Source: Myxococcus fulvus (lineage in GTDB: Bacteria; Myxococcota; Myxococcia; Myxococcales; Myxococcaceae). From it: a stretch of DNA of 64,000 nt. Positions 34,322-44,137 of this stretch are shown here, piece by piece. A program made the translations under genes and the position numbers. The stretch is from contig NZ_FOIB01000001.1 in NCBI RefSeq assembly GCF_900111765.1, forward strand, positions 1,364,001 to 1,428,000. The letters are read 5' to 3'. Each line of letters starts with the position of its first letter. Position 1 is the first letter of the stretch. The notes beneath the pieces are model-generated. The model searched no databases. It had not been told where the DNA came from and saw only the letters and a list, made by a program, of their open reading frames with translations.

Positions 34322-34567
34322 CTACTTGGTCTCGGCGGCCGTCTCGGCCTTGGGGGCCTTCTTGGCCTTCTTGCCCTTGGCGGGCTTGGTCTCGGCGGCG
34401 GGCTTGGCCTCGGCCGTCTCGGGCTTGGCCTCCTCGGCCTTCACCTCGGCGGCGGGAGCGGGCTGCGCCTCGGCGGCGGCCGGCTTGGTCTCCGCGGCGG
34501 CCGGAGCAGGGGTGTTGGCAAACGCGGTGGCGGCGGCGAGCAGGGCGGCGGCGAACACGGTCTTCAT
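34322..34567 (-). CDS. Small exported Ala/Lys/Glu/Pro-rich protein
   Basis: The 81-residue product has a clear signal peptide (MKTVFAAALLAAATAFA). The mature chain is built almost only from Ala, Glu, Lys, Pro and Thr, with repeating units like AETKPA and a Lys-rich stretch KGKKAKKAPK. It has no Cys and no aromatic residues, so it is likely disordered in the periplasm. GGAG precedes the ATG, and a strong hairpin follows. Its role is unknown; such chains are also seen as cell-wall or nucleic-acid-binding tails. Confidence 0.7.
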   Translation of the reverse strand: MKTVFAAALLAAATAFANTPAPAAAETKPAAAEAQPAPAAEVKAEEAKPETAEAKPAAETKPAKGKKAKKAPKAETAAETK

Positions 34568-34869
34568 GGAATGCTCCGTTGAGGCAGGACGACGCAGGAT
34601 TGCGCCGTATCAGCGGGCAGGCGCTTGAGCAGCGGGCGTGCCAGCGCGGCCTTCCGAGGGAAGCGCGTGGGCTGTCGTCCGCGCGTTGGGGAGGAAATCC
34701 TCAGTTGAGGCTCCAACATTGGGGGCTTGCTCCCCAGACGGGCGCTTGTCGCTTTGACGACACCGGGCCACTTGAGCAAGCTGCGCACGCGTCCTTTGCT
34801 GCAACAGGACATGAGCCCGTCGCACCTCGTCGCGAATCTCTCGCGGCCGCGGCGCGGGAGAGACGGTGT
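34568..34869. other. 302-base divergent intergenic region
   Basis: This region separates the minus-strand small exported-protein gene from the plus-strand coiled-coil lipoprotein gene. A GAGGA/TCCTC inverted repeat lies near 34691-34702. No convincing promoter boxes or coding sequence were seen, although open frames cross it. Confidence 0.4.
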
Positions 34870-35325
34870 ATGCGGTCCCTGGGGTTCGCGATGGCGACGG
34901 CGGTGGCATGGCTGGCGACAGGGTGCGCGCGAATCCCGCCTGAGCGCCTGGAGGCGCAGGTGCTGGAGACGCTGCACTGGCAGCGCCAGTACGAGGCGGA
35001 GCGCGAGCGCATGGAGTCGGTGGCGGTGAAGCTGGCGGCGCTGGAGGCGGCCATCGAGCGGCTCAAGCAGGAGCGCGCGGAGGCGGAGCAGGGCCGCGCG
35101 GCGCTGATGGAGGAGCTGGCCCGCACGGAAGCCGACCGGCACGCGCTGGAGGAGCACAACACGCAGCTGCTCGCGCGGGAGCGGGAGCTCAACGAGCTGC
35201 GGGAGATGCACGAGCAGCTGTCGGATGTCTTCTATGAGTCGGCGCTGGAGCGGGCGCGGCGGCGGCTGCCGTCGGCGCGGCAGCCGGATGCTCCGGCGGC
35301 AGGCGACGGGACGGCGGCGCCCTGA
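34870..35325 (+). CDS. Coiled-coil lipoprotein
   Basis: The 151-residue product starts MRSLGFAMATAVAWLATGC, a lipoprotein signal. The mature part is one long charged coiled coil (about residues 25-125) rich in Glu, Arg, Leu and Ala, with a short disordered Pro/Ala tail. GGGAGAG precedes the ATG at 34870; the longer open frame upstream is not coding in style. It lies 53 bases before a histidine kinase gene and may belong to the same operon. Function unknown. Confidence 0.75.
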   Translation: MRSLGFAMATAVAWLATGCARIPPERLEAQVLETLHWQRQYEAERERMESVAVKLAALEAAIERLKQERAEAEQGRAALMEELARTEADRHALEEHNTQLLARERELNELREMHEQLSDVFYESALERARRRLPSARQPDAPAAGDGTAAP

Positions 35326-35378
35326 AGGAAGGACGCGGGTCCTCCTCTGCCCGTGCTCCGTGGTACAGGACGACCCTG

Positions 35379-36809
35379 GTGAGCACCCGCAAGTCCATCC
35401 GCGGCTATCGCGCCGGCTTCTTCTTCGTGGTGGCCCTGCTGTCGGCCGTCACGGCCTTCATGTTGTGGACGGAGGTGCGCACGGGCGCGCAGGTGGACGC
35501 GCTGGTGAAGCAGGCGCTGGAGCGCGCCGGCCTCATCGGACGCATCCGCGTGGACGCGCTGTCGCTGGAGTCCGCGATTGAGGCGCACATCCGCGCCACG
35601 GACGACCGGGAGCGCGGCGCGGCCGACGCGGTGATGGAGGAGATCCTCACCGACATCCGCTTCGCCTCGGAGGCGTACACGCGCAACCTGCCCTCGGGCG
35701 ACAAGGCGATGTGGGAGCGCTTCAACGCCGCGTGCCAGGGGCTGGCGGACCAGGTGCGCGCGGCGGCGGTGTTCTCGCAGCGGCGCGAGGCGGACCGGGC
35801 GCGTCGTCACCTGGCCGAGCGCATCCGTCCGGTGGCCGCGCAGCTGGACGCGCTGGGCGAGTCGCTGTCGGAGGAGAACGCGAACGAGGCGCGCAGGCTG
35901 GTGGGGCGGCTGGCCGACCTGCGCGTGCGCAACACGGCGCTGGGCGCGGGCACCACGCTCTTCGCCATGCTGCTGTCGGTCTTGATTGGGTGGCACATCA
36001 CGCGGCTGCTCAAGCGCCAGGACGCGACGATTCAGGGACAGCTGGAGGAGCTGGGCCGGCACAACCAGGAGCTGGATGCCTTCACGCGCCGCGTGGCGCA
36101 CGACCTCATCAGCCCGCTGGCGCCGCTCAAGGGCTACCTCACGCTCATCCGTCGCACGGGCGCGGTGAAGGACGCGGGCGCGCTGGAGATGCTGGCGCAG
36201 TGCGAGTCCAGCGCGGTGCGCATGGGGGAGCTGATTGAAGCGCTCCTGCGCTTCTGCCGCGCGGGCACGCGGGGTGAGCGCACCGTGGGCGAGCTGGACA
36301 CGGCGGTGACGACGGTGTTGTTGGAGGTGTCGCAGGTGGCGGCGCTGCAGAACGTGGCGTTGGACCGGGCGCTGGAGGCGGGCGTGGCGGTGGACTGCCC
36401 GGGGCAGCTGTTGCAGGTCACCGCGCGCAACCTGCTGACGAACGCGGTGAAGTACTCGGCGGGGCGGCCCGACGCGAAGGTGACGGTGAGCGTGGCGACG
36501 GACGGGACGGACGCGGTGCTCGAGGTGTCGGACAATGGCATCGGGATGGGGCCCGCGGTGTTGACGTCGTTGTTCCAGCCGTTCTTCCGCGCGCCGGAGG
36601 TGCGCTCGTTGCCGGGGCATGGGTTGGGGTTGGTCACCACGAAGCGGGTGGTGGAGGCGCACGGGGGGACGCTGGCGGTGCGCTCGGAGGAGGGGAAGGG
36701 GACGCGTGTGGTGGTGCGCTTCCCGAAGGTCGCGCGGCAGACGGTGGGAAGCGCCGTCCAGTCCGCGGAGTCGTCCACGGCTTCCGCAATCCGCAAGGTG
36801 GCTTCGTGA
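35379..36809 (+). CDS. Membrane sensor histidine kinase
   Basis: The 476-residue product has two membrane helices (about 10-30 and 186-206) around a helical sensor of the four-helix-bundle type. A HisKA domain follows with the phospho-acceptor His241 (RRVAHDLISPL). The HATPase domain has N-box NLLTNAVKY, G1 DNGIGM and G2 GHGLGL. It starts at a GTG. The stop overlaps the start of the response regulator (GTGA), so the two form a cognate pair. The signal is unknown. Confidence 0.92.
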   Translation: MSTRKSIRGYRAGFFFVVALLSAVTAFMLWTEVRTGAQVDALVKQALERAGLIGRIRVDALSLESAIEAHIRATDDRERGAADAVMEEILTDIRFASEAYTRNLPSGDKAMWERFNAACQGLADQVRAAAVFSQRREADRARRHLAERIRPVAAQLDALGESLSEENANEARRLVGRLADLRVRNTALGAGTTLFAMLLSVLIGWHITRLLKRQDATIQGQLEELGRHNQELDAFTRRVAHDLISPLAPLKGYLTLIRRTGAVKDAGALEMLAQCESSAVRMGELIEALLRFCRAGTRGERTVGELDTAVTTVLLEVSQVAALQNVALDRALEAGVAVDCPGQLLQVTARNLLTNAVKYSAGRPDAKVTVSVATDGTDAVLEVSDNGIGMGPAVLTSLFQPFFRAPEVRSLPGHGLGLVTTKRVVEAHGGTLAVRSEEGKGTRVVVRFPKVARQTVGSAVQSAESSTASAIRKVAS

Positions 36810-38149
36810 GCTCAGCGCGCATCCTCGTCGTGGACGATGACCCTCAGGCGAGGGACCTGCTCCAGCGGTTGCTGGGGCCGCTCGGCTCGGTGGCGCAGGC
36901 GGCGCACCCCAAGGCCGCGCAGGAGAAGCTGGCGGAGGGCGCGTTCGACCTGGTGCTCACGGACATGGCCATGCCCGAGCCGGGGGATGGGCTGAAGGTG
37001 CTGCAGGAGGTGAAGGCGCACCTGCCGGACACGCCGGTCATCGTGGTGACGGCGTTCGGCAACATCGAGGGCGCGCTGGACAGCATCCAGCTGGGCGCGT
37101 TCGACTACCTGGCCAAGCCCTTCGACGTGGATGCCATCCTGCGCATCGCGCGCCGGGCGCTCGAGCAGAAGCGCCTGGTGGAGGAGAACCGCTCCTTGCG
37201 CCAGCAGGTGGACCGCACGGCGCTGGTGGGGCGCAGCCCCGCGCTGCTGGAGGTCTACAAGCAGGTGGCCCGCGCGGCGGCGAGCAACGTGCCGGTGCTG
37301 ATTACGGGCGAGACGGGCACGGGCAAGGAGATGGTGGCGCGGGCACTGCACAAGCGCTCGCCGCGCTCGACGGGGCCGTTCATCCCGGTGGACTGCGGCG
37401 CCATCACCGAGTCGCTGATGGAGAGCGAGCTGTTCGGCCATGCGAAGGGAAGCTTCACGGGCGCCTCGGGCGCGCGGCGGGGCGTCTTCGAGGAGGCGAA
37501 CGGCGGGACGCTCTTCCTGGATGAGATTGGCGACGTGGGGATGAAGGTGCAGTCGCAGCTGCTGCGCGTGCTGCAGGAGGGTGAGATCCGCCGGGTGGGC
37601 GAGAGCGTGCCGGTGAAGGTGGACGCGCGCGTGGTGGCGGCGACGAACAAGGACCTGAAGGAGCGGGTGGCGGAGGGCGTGTTCCGCGAGGACCTGCTGT
37701 ACCGGCTGGACGTGGTGCACCTGCACCTGCCGCCCTTGCGTGAGCGGCGCGAGGACATCCCGGCGCTGGTGCAGCACTTCGCGTCGCGGCATGCGCGGGG
37801 TGGGGTGAGCCCGGTGGTGACGTCGGAGGCGATGGGTCGGCTGACGGCGTATGACTGGCCGGGCAACGTGCGGCAGCTGGAGAACGTGGTGGCGCGGGCG
37901 CTGGCGCTCAACGTGACGGGCGTGCTGGGGCCGCAGGACTTCCCGGAGCCGATTGGGGACGCGCCCAAGCGGCTGACGGGGCTCGCGGGGGACATGCCGA
38001 GCCTGGCGGAGCTGTCGCGGCGGTATGCGGCACACGTGCTCCAGTCGGTGGGTGGCAACAAGAGCGAGGCGGCGCGCCTGCTCGATGTGGACCGCAAGAC
38101 GCTCTACAAGCTGCTGGATGGCGCGGGCACGGAGACGCCGGAGGCGTAG
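36806..38149 (+). CDS. NtrC-family sigma-54-dependent response regulator
   Basis: The 447-residue product has a receiver domain (acidic pocket near 10-12, phospho-acceptor Asp53, Lys104). The AAA+ domain has Walker A GETGTGKE at 168-175 and Walker B TLFLDEIGD near 234-242. A Fis-type helix-turn-helix lies at the end (GGNKSEAARLLDVDRKTLYKLL-like). The sigma-54-contacting loop reads GSFTGA (214-219) instead of the usual GAFTGA. It should activate sigma-54 promoters when phosphorylated by the upstream kinase. It starts at a GTG inside the kinase stop. Confidence 0.94.
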   Translation: MSSARILVVDDDPQARDLLQRLLGPLGSVAQAAHPKAAQEKLAEGAFDLVLTDMAMPEPGDGLKVLQEVKAHLPDTPVIVVTAFGNIEGALDSIQLGAFDYLAKPFDVDAILRIARRALEQKRLVEENRSLRQQVDRTALVGRSPALLEVYKQVARAAASNVPVLITGETGTGKEMVARALHKRSPRSTGPFIPVDCGAITESLMESELFGHAKGSFTGASGARRGVFEEANGGTLFLDEIGDVGMKVQSQLLRVLQEGEIRRVGESVPVKVDARVVAATNKDLKERVAEGVFREDLLYRLDVVHLHLPPLRERREDIPALVQHFASRHARGGVSPVVTSEAMGRLTAYDWPGNVRQLENVVARALALNVTGVLGPQDFPEPIGDAPKRLTGLAGDMPSLAELSRRYAAHVLQSVGGNKSEAARLLDVDRKTLYKLLDGAGTETPEA

Positions 38150-38546
38150 GCGCTTCGGGACGCGCGGGTCGGGCGCTTTGCTCGTCGAGACCGTTGTGCG
38201 TGAAGGACCATGTGCATCGCGCCCGTCGAGGCGCTCGCGAGCGTGTCGAGGTGTGGTGCGCGGGGCCGCCTGCCGTGGCGCGTAGGTCAGCGCCGTCATG
38301 CGGGAGTGCCGGGGTGGGGTTGCGCGAGGCCGCATGCCGTGGCGCGCGGGGCGCTCTCATGCAGTCGCGAAGGCGCGGCGCCCGAGCGCGTGTCGGGATG
38401 TGAGGCGCTCTGAGCGCTCGTTCATCATCAGGTGTTCCGCTGCGCCTGCGAAGGGCCGCTCCGGGTGCATGCGAGCTGTCCGGTGATGAGTGTGTCGCTG
38501 CGATGCGCCTTGTCTGGAGTGGCGGAGCCCTCGCAGACTCCGGGCC
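38150..38546. other. 397-base intergenic region with imperfect direct repeat
   Basis: Two related segments of about 45 bases lie at 38257-38303 and 38321-38364, sharing cores such as TGCCGTGGCGCG and TCATGC. Nearby CGAG-CGTGTCG-type phrases (38240-38255 and 38385-38402) also recur. A GGCGCTC/GAGCGCT hairpin lies near 38403-38420. No gene or clear promoter is seen. The repeats could be old duplication debris or binding sites. Confidence 0.35.
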
Positions 38547-39803
38547 GTGAACGCGCGCTCCCTGTCGACGCTGGCCCTCCTCATCACCTCCACGCAGACC
38601 GCCTGTGTCTCGCAGCAGAAGGGGCGCGAGGAGCTGCCCGTGGAGGAGCCCGGGGCTCCGGCGAGACTGTGGCGACGCAGCGCGAGCGAGCGCGACTTCG
38701 AGCGCTTCACCCGTGAGGGCACGGCGGTGACGGCGGACGGCGCGCTCGTGCTGGAGGCCTCGGCGCGGACCGACAGCGTGCCCGTGCCCGCGGGTCGGTT
38801 GGAGGATGGGAGCACGCGCTACCACGAGGCGACCTACCGACTGGGGAGCGCCATCTCCGAGGTGCAGCTCGTGCCGGGCGGCTTCAACAGCGTCATCCCG
38901 TCCTTCGATGCGCTGACGCCTCCGGGCACGTGGGTGAAGGTGACGTTGGCCGCGCGCATCGAGGGTGTCTGGACGAAGGACTACCACCTGGGTGTGTGGG
39001 CCTTCGACAAGGAGCCGGTGGCCCGGCACAGCGTGGAGGGACAGGGCGACGCGGACGGTCAGGTGTTCACGGATACGCTCAACCTCAAGCGTCGCGCGGA
39101 CGCGCTGCGAATGACGGTGTGGCTGTTCTCGTCCAACCCGGAGGCCACGCCGCGGGTTCGCGCGTTGTCGGCGGCGGTGAGCGACAAGCAGGGGGTCGCT
39201 TGGGATGGCGGTGGAGACCGGAGCGTCTGGGGGACGGTGCTGGAGGTGCCCGGGCACTCGCAGATGCTGTACCCGGACGGCGGGCCTGTGTGGTGCTCGC
39301 CGACGTCCACCACGATGCTGCTCGCGTATTGGGGGCGCAGGCTGGGGCGGCCGGAGCTGGTCACCACCGTGCCTTCGTCGGCGGACCGGACGTATGACTG
39401 GGTCTACAAGGGCACGGGGAACTGGGTCTTCAACACGGCCTATGCCTCGGCGATGGGCGACGGCGCGCTGCATGGCGCGGTGCTGCGGCTGGATGGCTTC
39501 GCGCAGGTGGAGCGGCTCATCGCCGCGGGCATCCCGGTCAGCATCAGCATCGCCTACGAGGAGGGAGAGCTCACCGGCTCACCGGTGCGCAGCTCCGATG
39601 GGCACCTCATCGTGCTCAAGGGCTTCACGCCGGAGGGGGACGTCGTGTGCAACGACCCGGCCTTCAAGACGGACGAGACGGTGTCGGTGACGTACAAGCG
39701 CGAGGAGCTGTGGCGCGCGTGGCAGCACTCGCGGGGGGCGACGTATGTGCTGTGGCCCTCGGGCACCGCGCTTCCTGTCGAGCTGATTGGCGTCCTTCGC
39801 TGA
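38547..39803 (+). CDS. Exported peptidase C39-like protein
   Basis: The 418-residue product starts at a GTG (VNARSLSTLALLITSTQTAC) with a hydrophobic leader and a possible, non-consensus lipobox. Residues about 30-220 form a beta-rich domain. The C-terminal half resembles the peptidase C39-like (papain-type) family: catalytic Cys in VWCSPTSTTMLLAYWG, His in SSDGHLIVLKGFT, and Asp/Asn in VCNDPAF. It is probably an envelope or secreted cysteine protease or a related binding protein. The frame stays open to 38490, but that part lacks a signal peptide at the right place. Confidence 0.77.
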   Translation: MNARSLSTLALLITSTQTACVSQQKGREELPVEEPGAPARLWRRSASERDFERFTREGTAVTADGALVLEASARTDSVPVPAGRLEDGSTRYHEATYRLGSAISEVQLVPGGFNSVIPSFDALTPPGTWVKVTLAARIEGVWTKDYHLGVWAFDKEPVARHSVEGQGDADGQVFTDTLNLKRRADALRMTVWLFSSNPEATPRVRALSAAVSDKQGVAWDGGGDRSVWGTVLEVPGHSQMLYPDGGPVWCSPTSTTMLLAYWGRRLGRPELVTTVPSSADRTYDWVYKGTGNWVFNTAYASAMGDGALHGAVLRLDGFAQVERLIAAGIPVSISIAYEEGELTGSPVRSSDGHLIVLKGFTPEGDVVCNDPAFKTDETVSVTYKREELWRAWQHSRGATYVLWPSGTALPVELIGVLR

Positions 39804-40025
39804 CCTGGGCGTGTGGGCTGTTTCACCGTGAGACAATGTCTCGGGTATCCCCGCGCATACGGGATTCCACTCGTGCGGGTGGGGTAGCGGGAGGCTCCAT
39901 TCCGTTACATGTGACATCCACCGTCGTGGCGGCACGGATTACGCACCCGAGCGGAGTCGTGCGCAGGGGGCCCCACCTCGGACGACGTTGAGCAAGCGGG
40001 CGAGCCCTCGTACCGTGTCGTCCAC

Positions 40026-42140
40026 ATGCGACGTTGGCTTCAGCTCGCCCTTCTCCTGCCTGGAATCGCCTGCACGCCTTCGTCCAAGACGGAGGAGCCC
40101 GGTCCGGCGGGCACCGTCACACCTCCTGGCTCGATAGCAGCGAACGCCGCGCGTGATGAAGCGGGGATGATTGTCGCCGCGAAGGGTCCAGGTGGCGCGA
40201 ACAGCGGCGGAGCAGCGCAGGCGGCCACCGAGACAGGGTCTGCGAACGGACTCGAAGGCGGCGGACCGACGCAGCCTGGGGCGGCACCGCTCGCGAATCC
40301 TCCCTCGGCGCAGGGGCTCGCGAACGGTGCGGCCACGCCGCCAGGTCATGTGAACGGTGCCCCATCAGGGCTCGGGGCGGCGCCCACCGCGAATCCCTCC
40401 GCACTCGGCGACACGGCTCGTGCCGATACGACAGTCGCTTCCGCGCAACCCTCCGCGGTGGTTCCCCAGGTCGACGGAGGCACACCCGTCACCGCCGCCA
40501 CGCCAGGCGAGCTGCTCGCGGCCTGGAACCGCACGGCGCCCGTGCTCGACACCGATGGCGGCCCCTCACGTCCCATCGTCGCCGCGCCGCCTCCGCACGC
40601 CGACGCCCCCTCCGCTGGCCACGAGCCCTCGCTCTCCATCGACCCGGAGCTCAGCGCCACCCCGAAGCCCGAGCGTCAGGACCTCCCACCCGAAGAAGAC
40701 ACGGACGCGCCGCCACCCGCCGAGCAGCTCGTCGTCATCCCCGACCGGAAGAACCCGAGCGAAGAGCTCGTGCTCGGCCCCGATGGTGAGCCCCTCGAGG
40801 ACACCAGCCTCGTGCTCGACGACCCCGCCCTCGGGCTCGAAGGCGAGGAGCCCGACCCCACGGTCTCCACCAGCCCCGACGCGGGCTCCGAGCCCGTGGC
40901 CATTCCCTACCAGCCCGACGCCGGCTCGCTGCGCGTCCTCCGCTCCATCGCCGTGCGCTCCGAGCCGCGTCAGAGCTCACCGCCCCTGGGCACCGTGGCC
41001 CAGGACATGCGCGTCCTGTGGAAGAGCGAGACGGCCATGCGCAGCCCCGAGTGCGAGACCTGGGTCGAAATCCAGCCGCGCGGCTGGGTCTGCGAGCGCT
41101 ACCTGGAGCGCAACTTCCGCGAGCCCCGCTTGCGCGACCTCCCCCGCCTCCGCGAGGGCGAGCTCACCCCTGGCACCTACGCACGCGTCGTCGGCAAGCG
41201 CGTGCGCGCCTATCCCAGCCTCGCCCTGGCCCGCGCGCGCAGGAAGGGCGTGCTCCTCAAGGGCTCGGTGACGGTGCAGCTGCGAGGACAGGTGCGCGTG
41301 GGACGCCGCACCTTCTGGCGCACCACGGATGGCCAGTACCTGGAAGCCCGAGTGCTGCGCGAGTACCGGCCCTCGGCCTTCGTCGGCGTGGACGCGGAGC
41401 AGATGTCGGAGCTGTCCTCTCCCTTCGCCTGGGCCCAGTCGCGCCTCAAGCCCACGGCTCCCATCGTCGTCCGAGTCGCCCCCGACGAGAAGGCCGCGCC
41501 AGAGACGGTGCTCCCTCCGAGGACGCTCGTCGCCGTGCGCGAGCTCTCCCCCGATGGCCGCTGGGTGCTCATCTCCGAGGACCACTGGGTGGCGCGAGAC
41601 GATTTGCACGTGGCCTGGTTCACCCACGCGCCCCCGGGTGTCGAGCCCGGTGAGCGCTGGCTGGACGTGGACCTGGAGGCGCAGGTGCTCGTGGCCTACG
41701 AGGGCGAGCGCCCCGTGTACGCCACGCTCGTCTCCTCCGGGAAGCCCGGCACGGACACGCCCGAGGGCCTCTACCGCGTGTGGATCAAGTTCGCCGAGGC
41801 CGACATGACCGGCTCCGGCACCGCGGGCAATGACACCTACCGCGTGGCCACCGTGCCGTGGACCATGTTCTTCGAGCGCGACTACGCCCTGCACACCGCC
41901 TACTGGCACGACCGCTTCGGCGAGCCCACGAGCCACGGCTGCGTCAACCTCTCGCCGCGCGACGCCCGGCTCCTCTACACCTGGGCCGCGCCGGAGGTCC
42001 CCACCGGCTGGTCCATGGTGCACGCCACCCCGGAGTCGCCCGGCTCCTGGGTGCGCATCCGAGGACAGGCGAGCCTGCCCCCGAAGCCCCAGAAGGAGCG
42101 CAAGGCGCGCGTCGTCGCCAGCACGCGCGGCCTGCGCTGA
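40026..42140 (+). CDS. L,D-transpeptidase (YkuD) lipoprotein
   Basis: The 704-residue product has a lipoprotein signal (LLPGIAC), then about 270 residues of low-complexity Ala/Pro/Gly/Asp-rich sequence that should span the cell wall. A middle region with SH3-like features follows (about 300-540). The C-terminal YkuD domain has DTPEGLYRVW and the catalytic SHGCVNLSPRDA with Cys. L,D-transpeptidases crosslink peptidoglycan or attach proteins to it. It is convergent with the YjbQ gene, only 2 bases away. Confidence 0.88.
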   Translation: MRRWLQLALLLPGIACTPSSKTEEPGPAGTVTPPGSIAANAARDEAGMIVAAKGPGGANSGGAAQAATETGSANGLEGGGPTQPGAAPLANPPSAQGLANGAATPPGHVNGAPSGLGAAPTANPSALGDTARADTTVASAQPSAVVPQVDGGTPVTAATPGELLAAWNRTAPVLDTDGGPSRPIVAAPPPHADAPSAGHEPSLSIDPELSATPKPERQDLPPEEDTDAPPPAEQLVVIPDRKNPSEELVLGPDGEPLEDTSLVLDDPALGLEGEEPDPTVSTSPDAGSEPVAIPYQPDAGSLRVLRSIAVRSEPRQSSPPLGTVAQDMRVLWKSETAMRSPECETWVEIQPRGWVCERYLERNFREPRLRDLPRLREGELTPGTYARVVGKRVRAYPSLALARARRKGVLLKGSVTVQLRGQVRVGRRTFWRTTDGQYLEARVLREYRPSAFVGVDAEQMSELSSPFAWAQSRLKPTAPIVVRVAPDEKAAPETVLPPRTLVAVRELSPDGRWVLISEDHWVARDDLHVAWFTHAPPGVEPGERWLDVDLEAQVLVAYEGERPVYATLVSSGKPGTDTPEGLYRVWIKFAEADMTGSGTAGNDTYRVATVPWTMFFERDYALHTAYWHDRFGEPTSHGCVNLSPRDARLLYTWAAPEVPTGWSMVHATPESPGSWVRIRGQASLPPKPQKERKARVVASTRGLR

Positions 42141-42142
42141 CT

Positions 42143-42556
42143 TCAGCCCACCACCGACACGGTGACGCGTCGGCGGTGGGGCGACGTGCGGTGCTCCCAG
42201 ACGTAGACGCCCTGCCACGTCCCCAGGTCCGGCGCGCCGTTCTTCACGGGGATGCTCAGTGAGCTCTGCGTGAGCACCGTGCGCACGTGCGCCGGCATGT
42301 CATCAGGCCCCTCCGCGTCGTGGACGAACAGCGGGTCCCCGTCCTTCACCATCCGCGCGAAGAAGGCCTCCAAATCCCGACGCACATCCGGGTCCGCGTT
42401 CTCGCTCAACACCAGGGACGCGCTGGTGTGGTGGAGGAACACGGTGCACAGCCCCTGCTCCAGGCCGCTGTGCTCCACCACCTCGCGCACGTCCCGGGTG
42501 ATGTCCGTGAAGCCGCGTCCCTGCGTGGACACCGTGAGCTGCTTCGCGTGGTACAT
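42143..42556 (-). CDS. YjbQ/UPF0047 family protein
   Basis: The 137-residue product matches the YjbQ family in length and motifs: CTVFLHHTSASLVLSENADP, then HDAEGPDDMPAHVR and QGVYVWEHR. The conserved His residues form a metal site. Members are annotated as secondary thiamine-phosphate synthases, but the true cellular role is uncertain. It is the last gene of a minus-strand group, 7 bases after the esterase gene. Confidence 0.92.
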   Translation of the reverse strand: MYHAKQLTVSTQGRGFTDITRDVREVVEHSGLEQGLCTVFLHHTSASLVLSENADPDVRRDLEAFFARMVKDGDPLFVHDAEGPDDMPAHVRTVLTQSSLSIPVKNGAPDLGTWQGVYVWEHRTSPHRRRVTVSVVG

Positions 42557-42563
42557 GACCTCG

Positions 42564-43309
42564 TCAGCCTCCCAGCCGGGCCTTCAGGAACGCGGCCACC
42601 CGCTTCAGCTCCTCACCGTCGATGGTGTGTGGCCCGTCGAAGGGGAAGAAGTCCACGGACAGACCCGCCTTCACCAACGTGTCGCGCAGGCGCTCGGCCG
42701 CCGCGAAGGGCAGCACGTCGTCATGGCGACCATGGGCCTGGAACACCGGCAGCCCCTGACGGGCCTTGGCCTTCTGCGTCCACTCGGCCTCCGCCAGCAG
42801 CGTGCCCGACAGGATGCACAACCCCGCGGGGCACTCCTCCAGCCGCAGCGCCACGTCCGTCGTCACCATGCCGCCCTGGCTGAAGCCGCCCAGGACGATG
42901 CGGTTGTAGGGCAGCTTCGTCGCCGTCGACACCGCGTCCACCACGGACGTGACGGCGCGGCGCGCGGCGGGCAGACCCTCCGGGACGCTCTTCCCATACG
43001 TGTCCCAGTCCCGCTGCTGCCCGCGCATGATGGACTCGGGCAGGTGGAACCAGGCACGTCCGGACGCCATGCCCCACTGCGCCAGCGACAGCGGCGCACC
43101 CGGGAACACGAAGCGCACTCGCCCGGCCAGCGAGGCCTCCAGCGCCACGAGCTCCGGCGCCAGCATCACCAGGTCCGTGGCCGGCGCGCCGAAGCCGTGG
43201 CAGAGCACCACCACCAGCTCCGGCGTGGCGCCTTCGGACAGCCCGTCCACCACCTGGCAGTCCAGCTCGCCCAGGCGTGTCGCCACGCGGCGCAGCTTGG
43301 GCGGGCTCA

Positions 43310-43310
<1 letters not shown>
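42564..43310 (-). CDS. Phospholipase/carboxylesterase-type hydrolase
   Basis: The 248-residue product has an alpha/beta-hydrolase fold of the carboxylesterase/acyl-protein-thioesterase group. It has LCHGFGAPATD near the oxyanion hole, nucleophile elbow GGFSQGG, acid in HGRHDDVLP and His in FDGPHTI. The ATG at 43310 overlaps the cyclophilin stop (TGATG). A GTG one codon upstream is less likely. No signal peptide is seen, so it is cytoplasmic. Confidence 0.9.
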
Positions 43311-44047
<737 letters not shown>

Positions 44048-44137
44048 GGGCGGCGCAGATTACCCCCACCCGCGCCGGATTCCAGGACGTCTCGTCGCCC
44101 CTCGCCCCGGACGTCCACCCCCGGGCACAAGCCCCGC

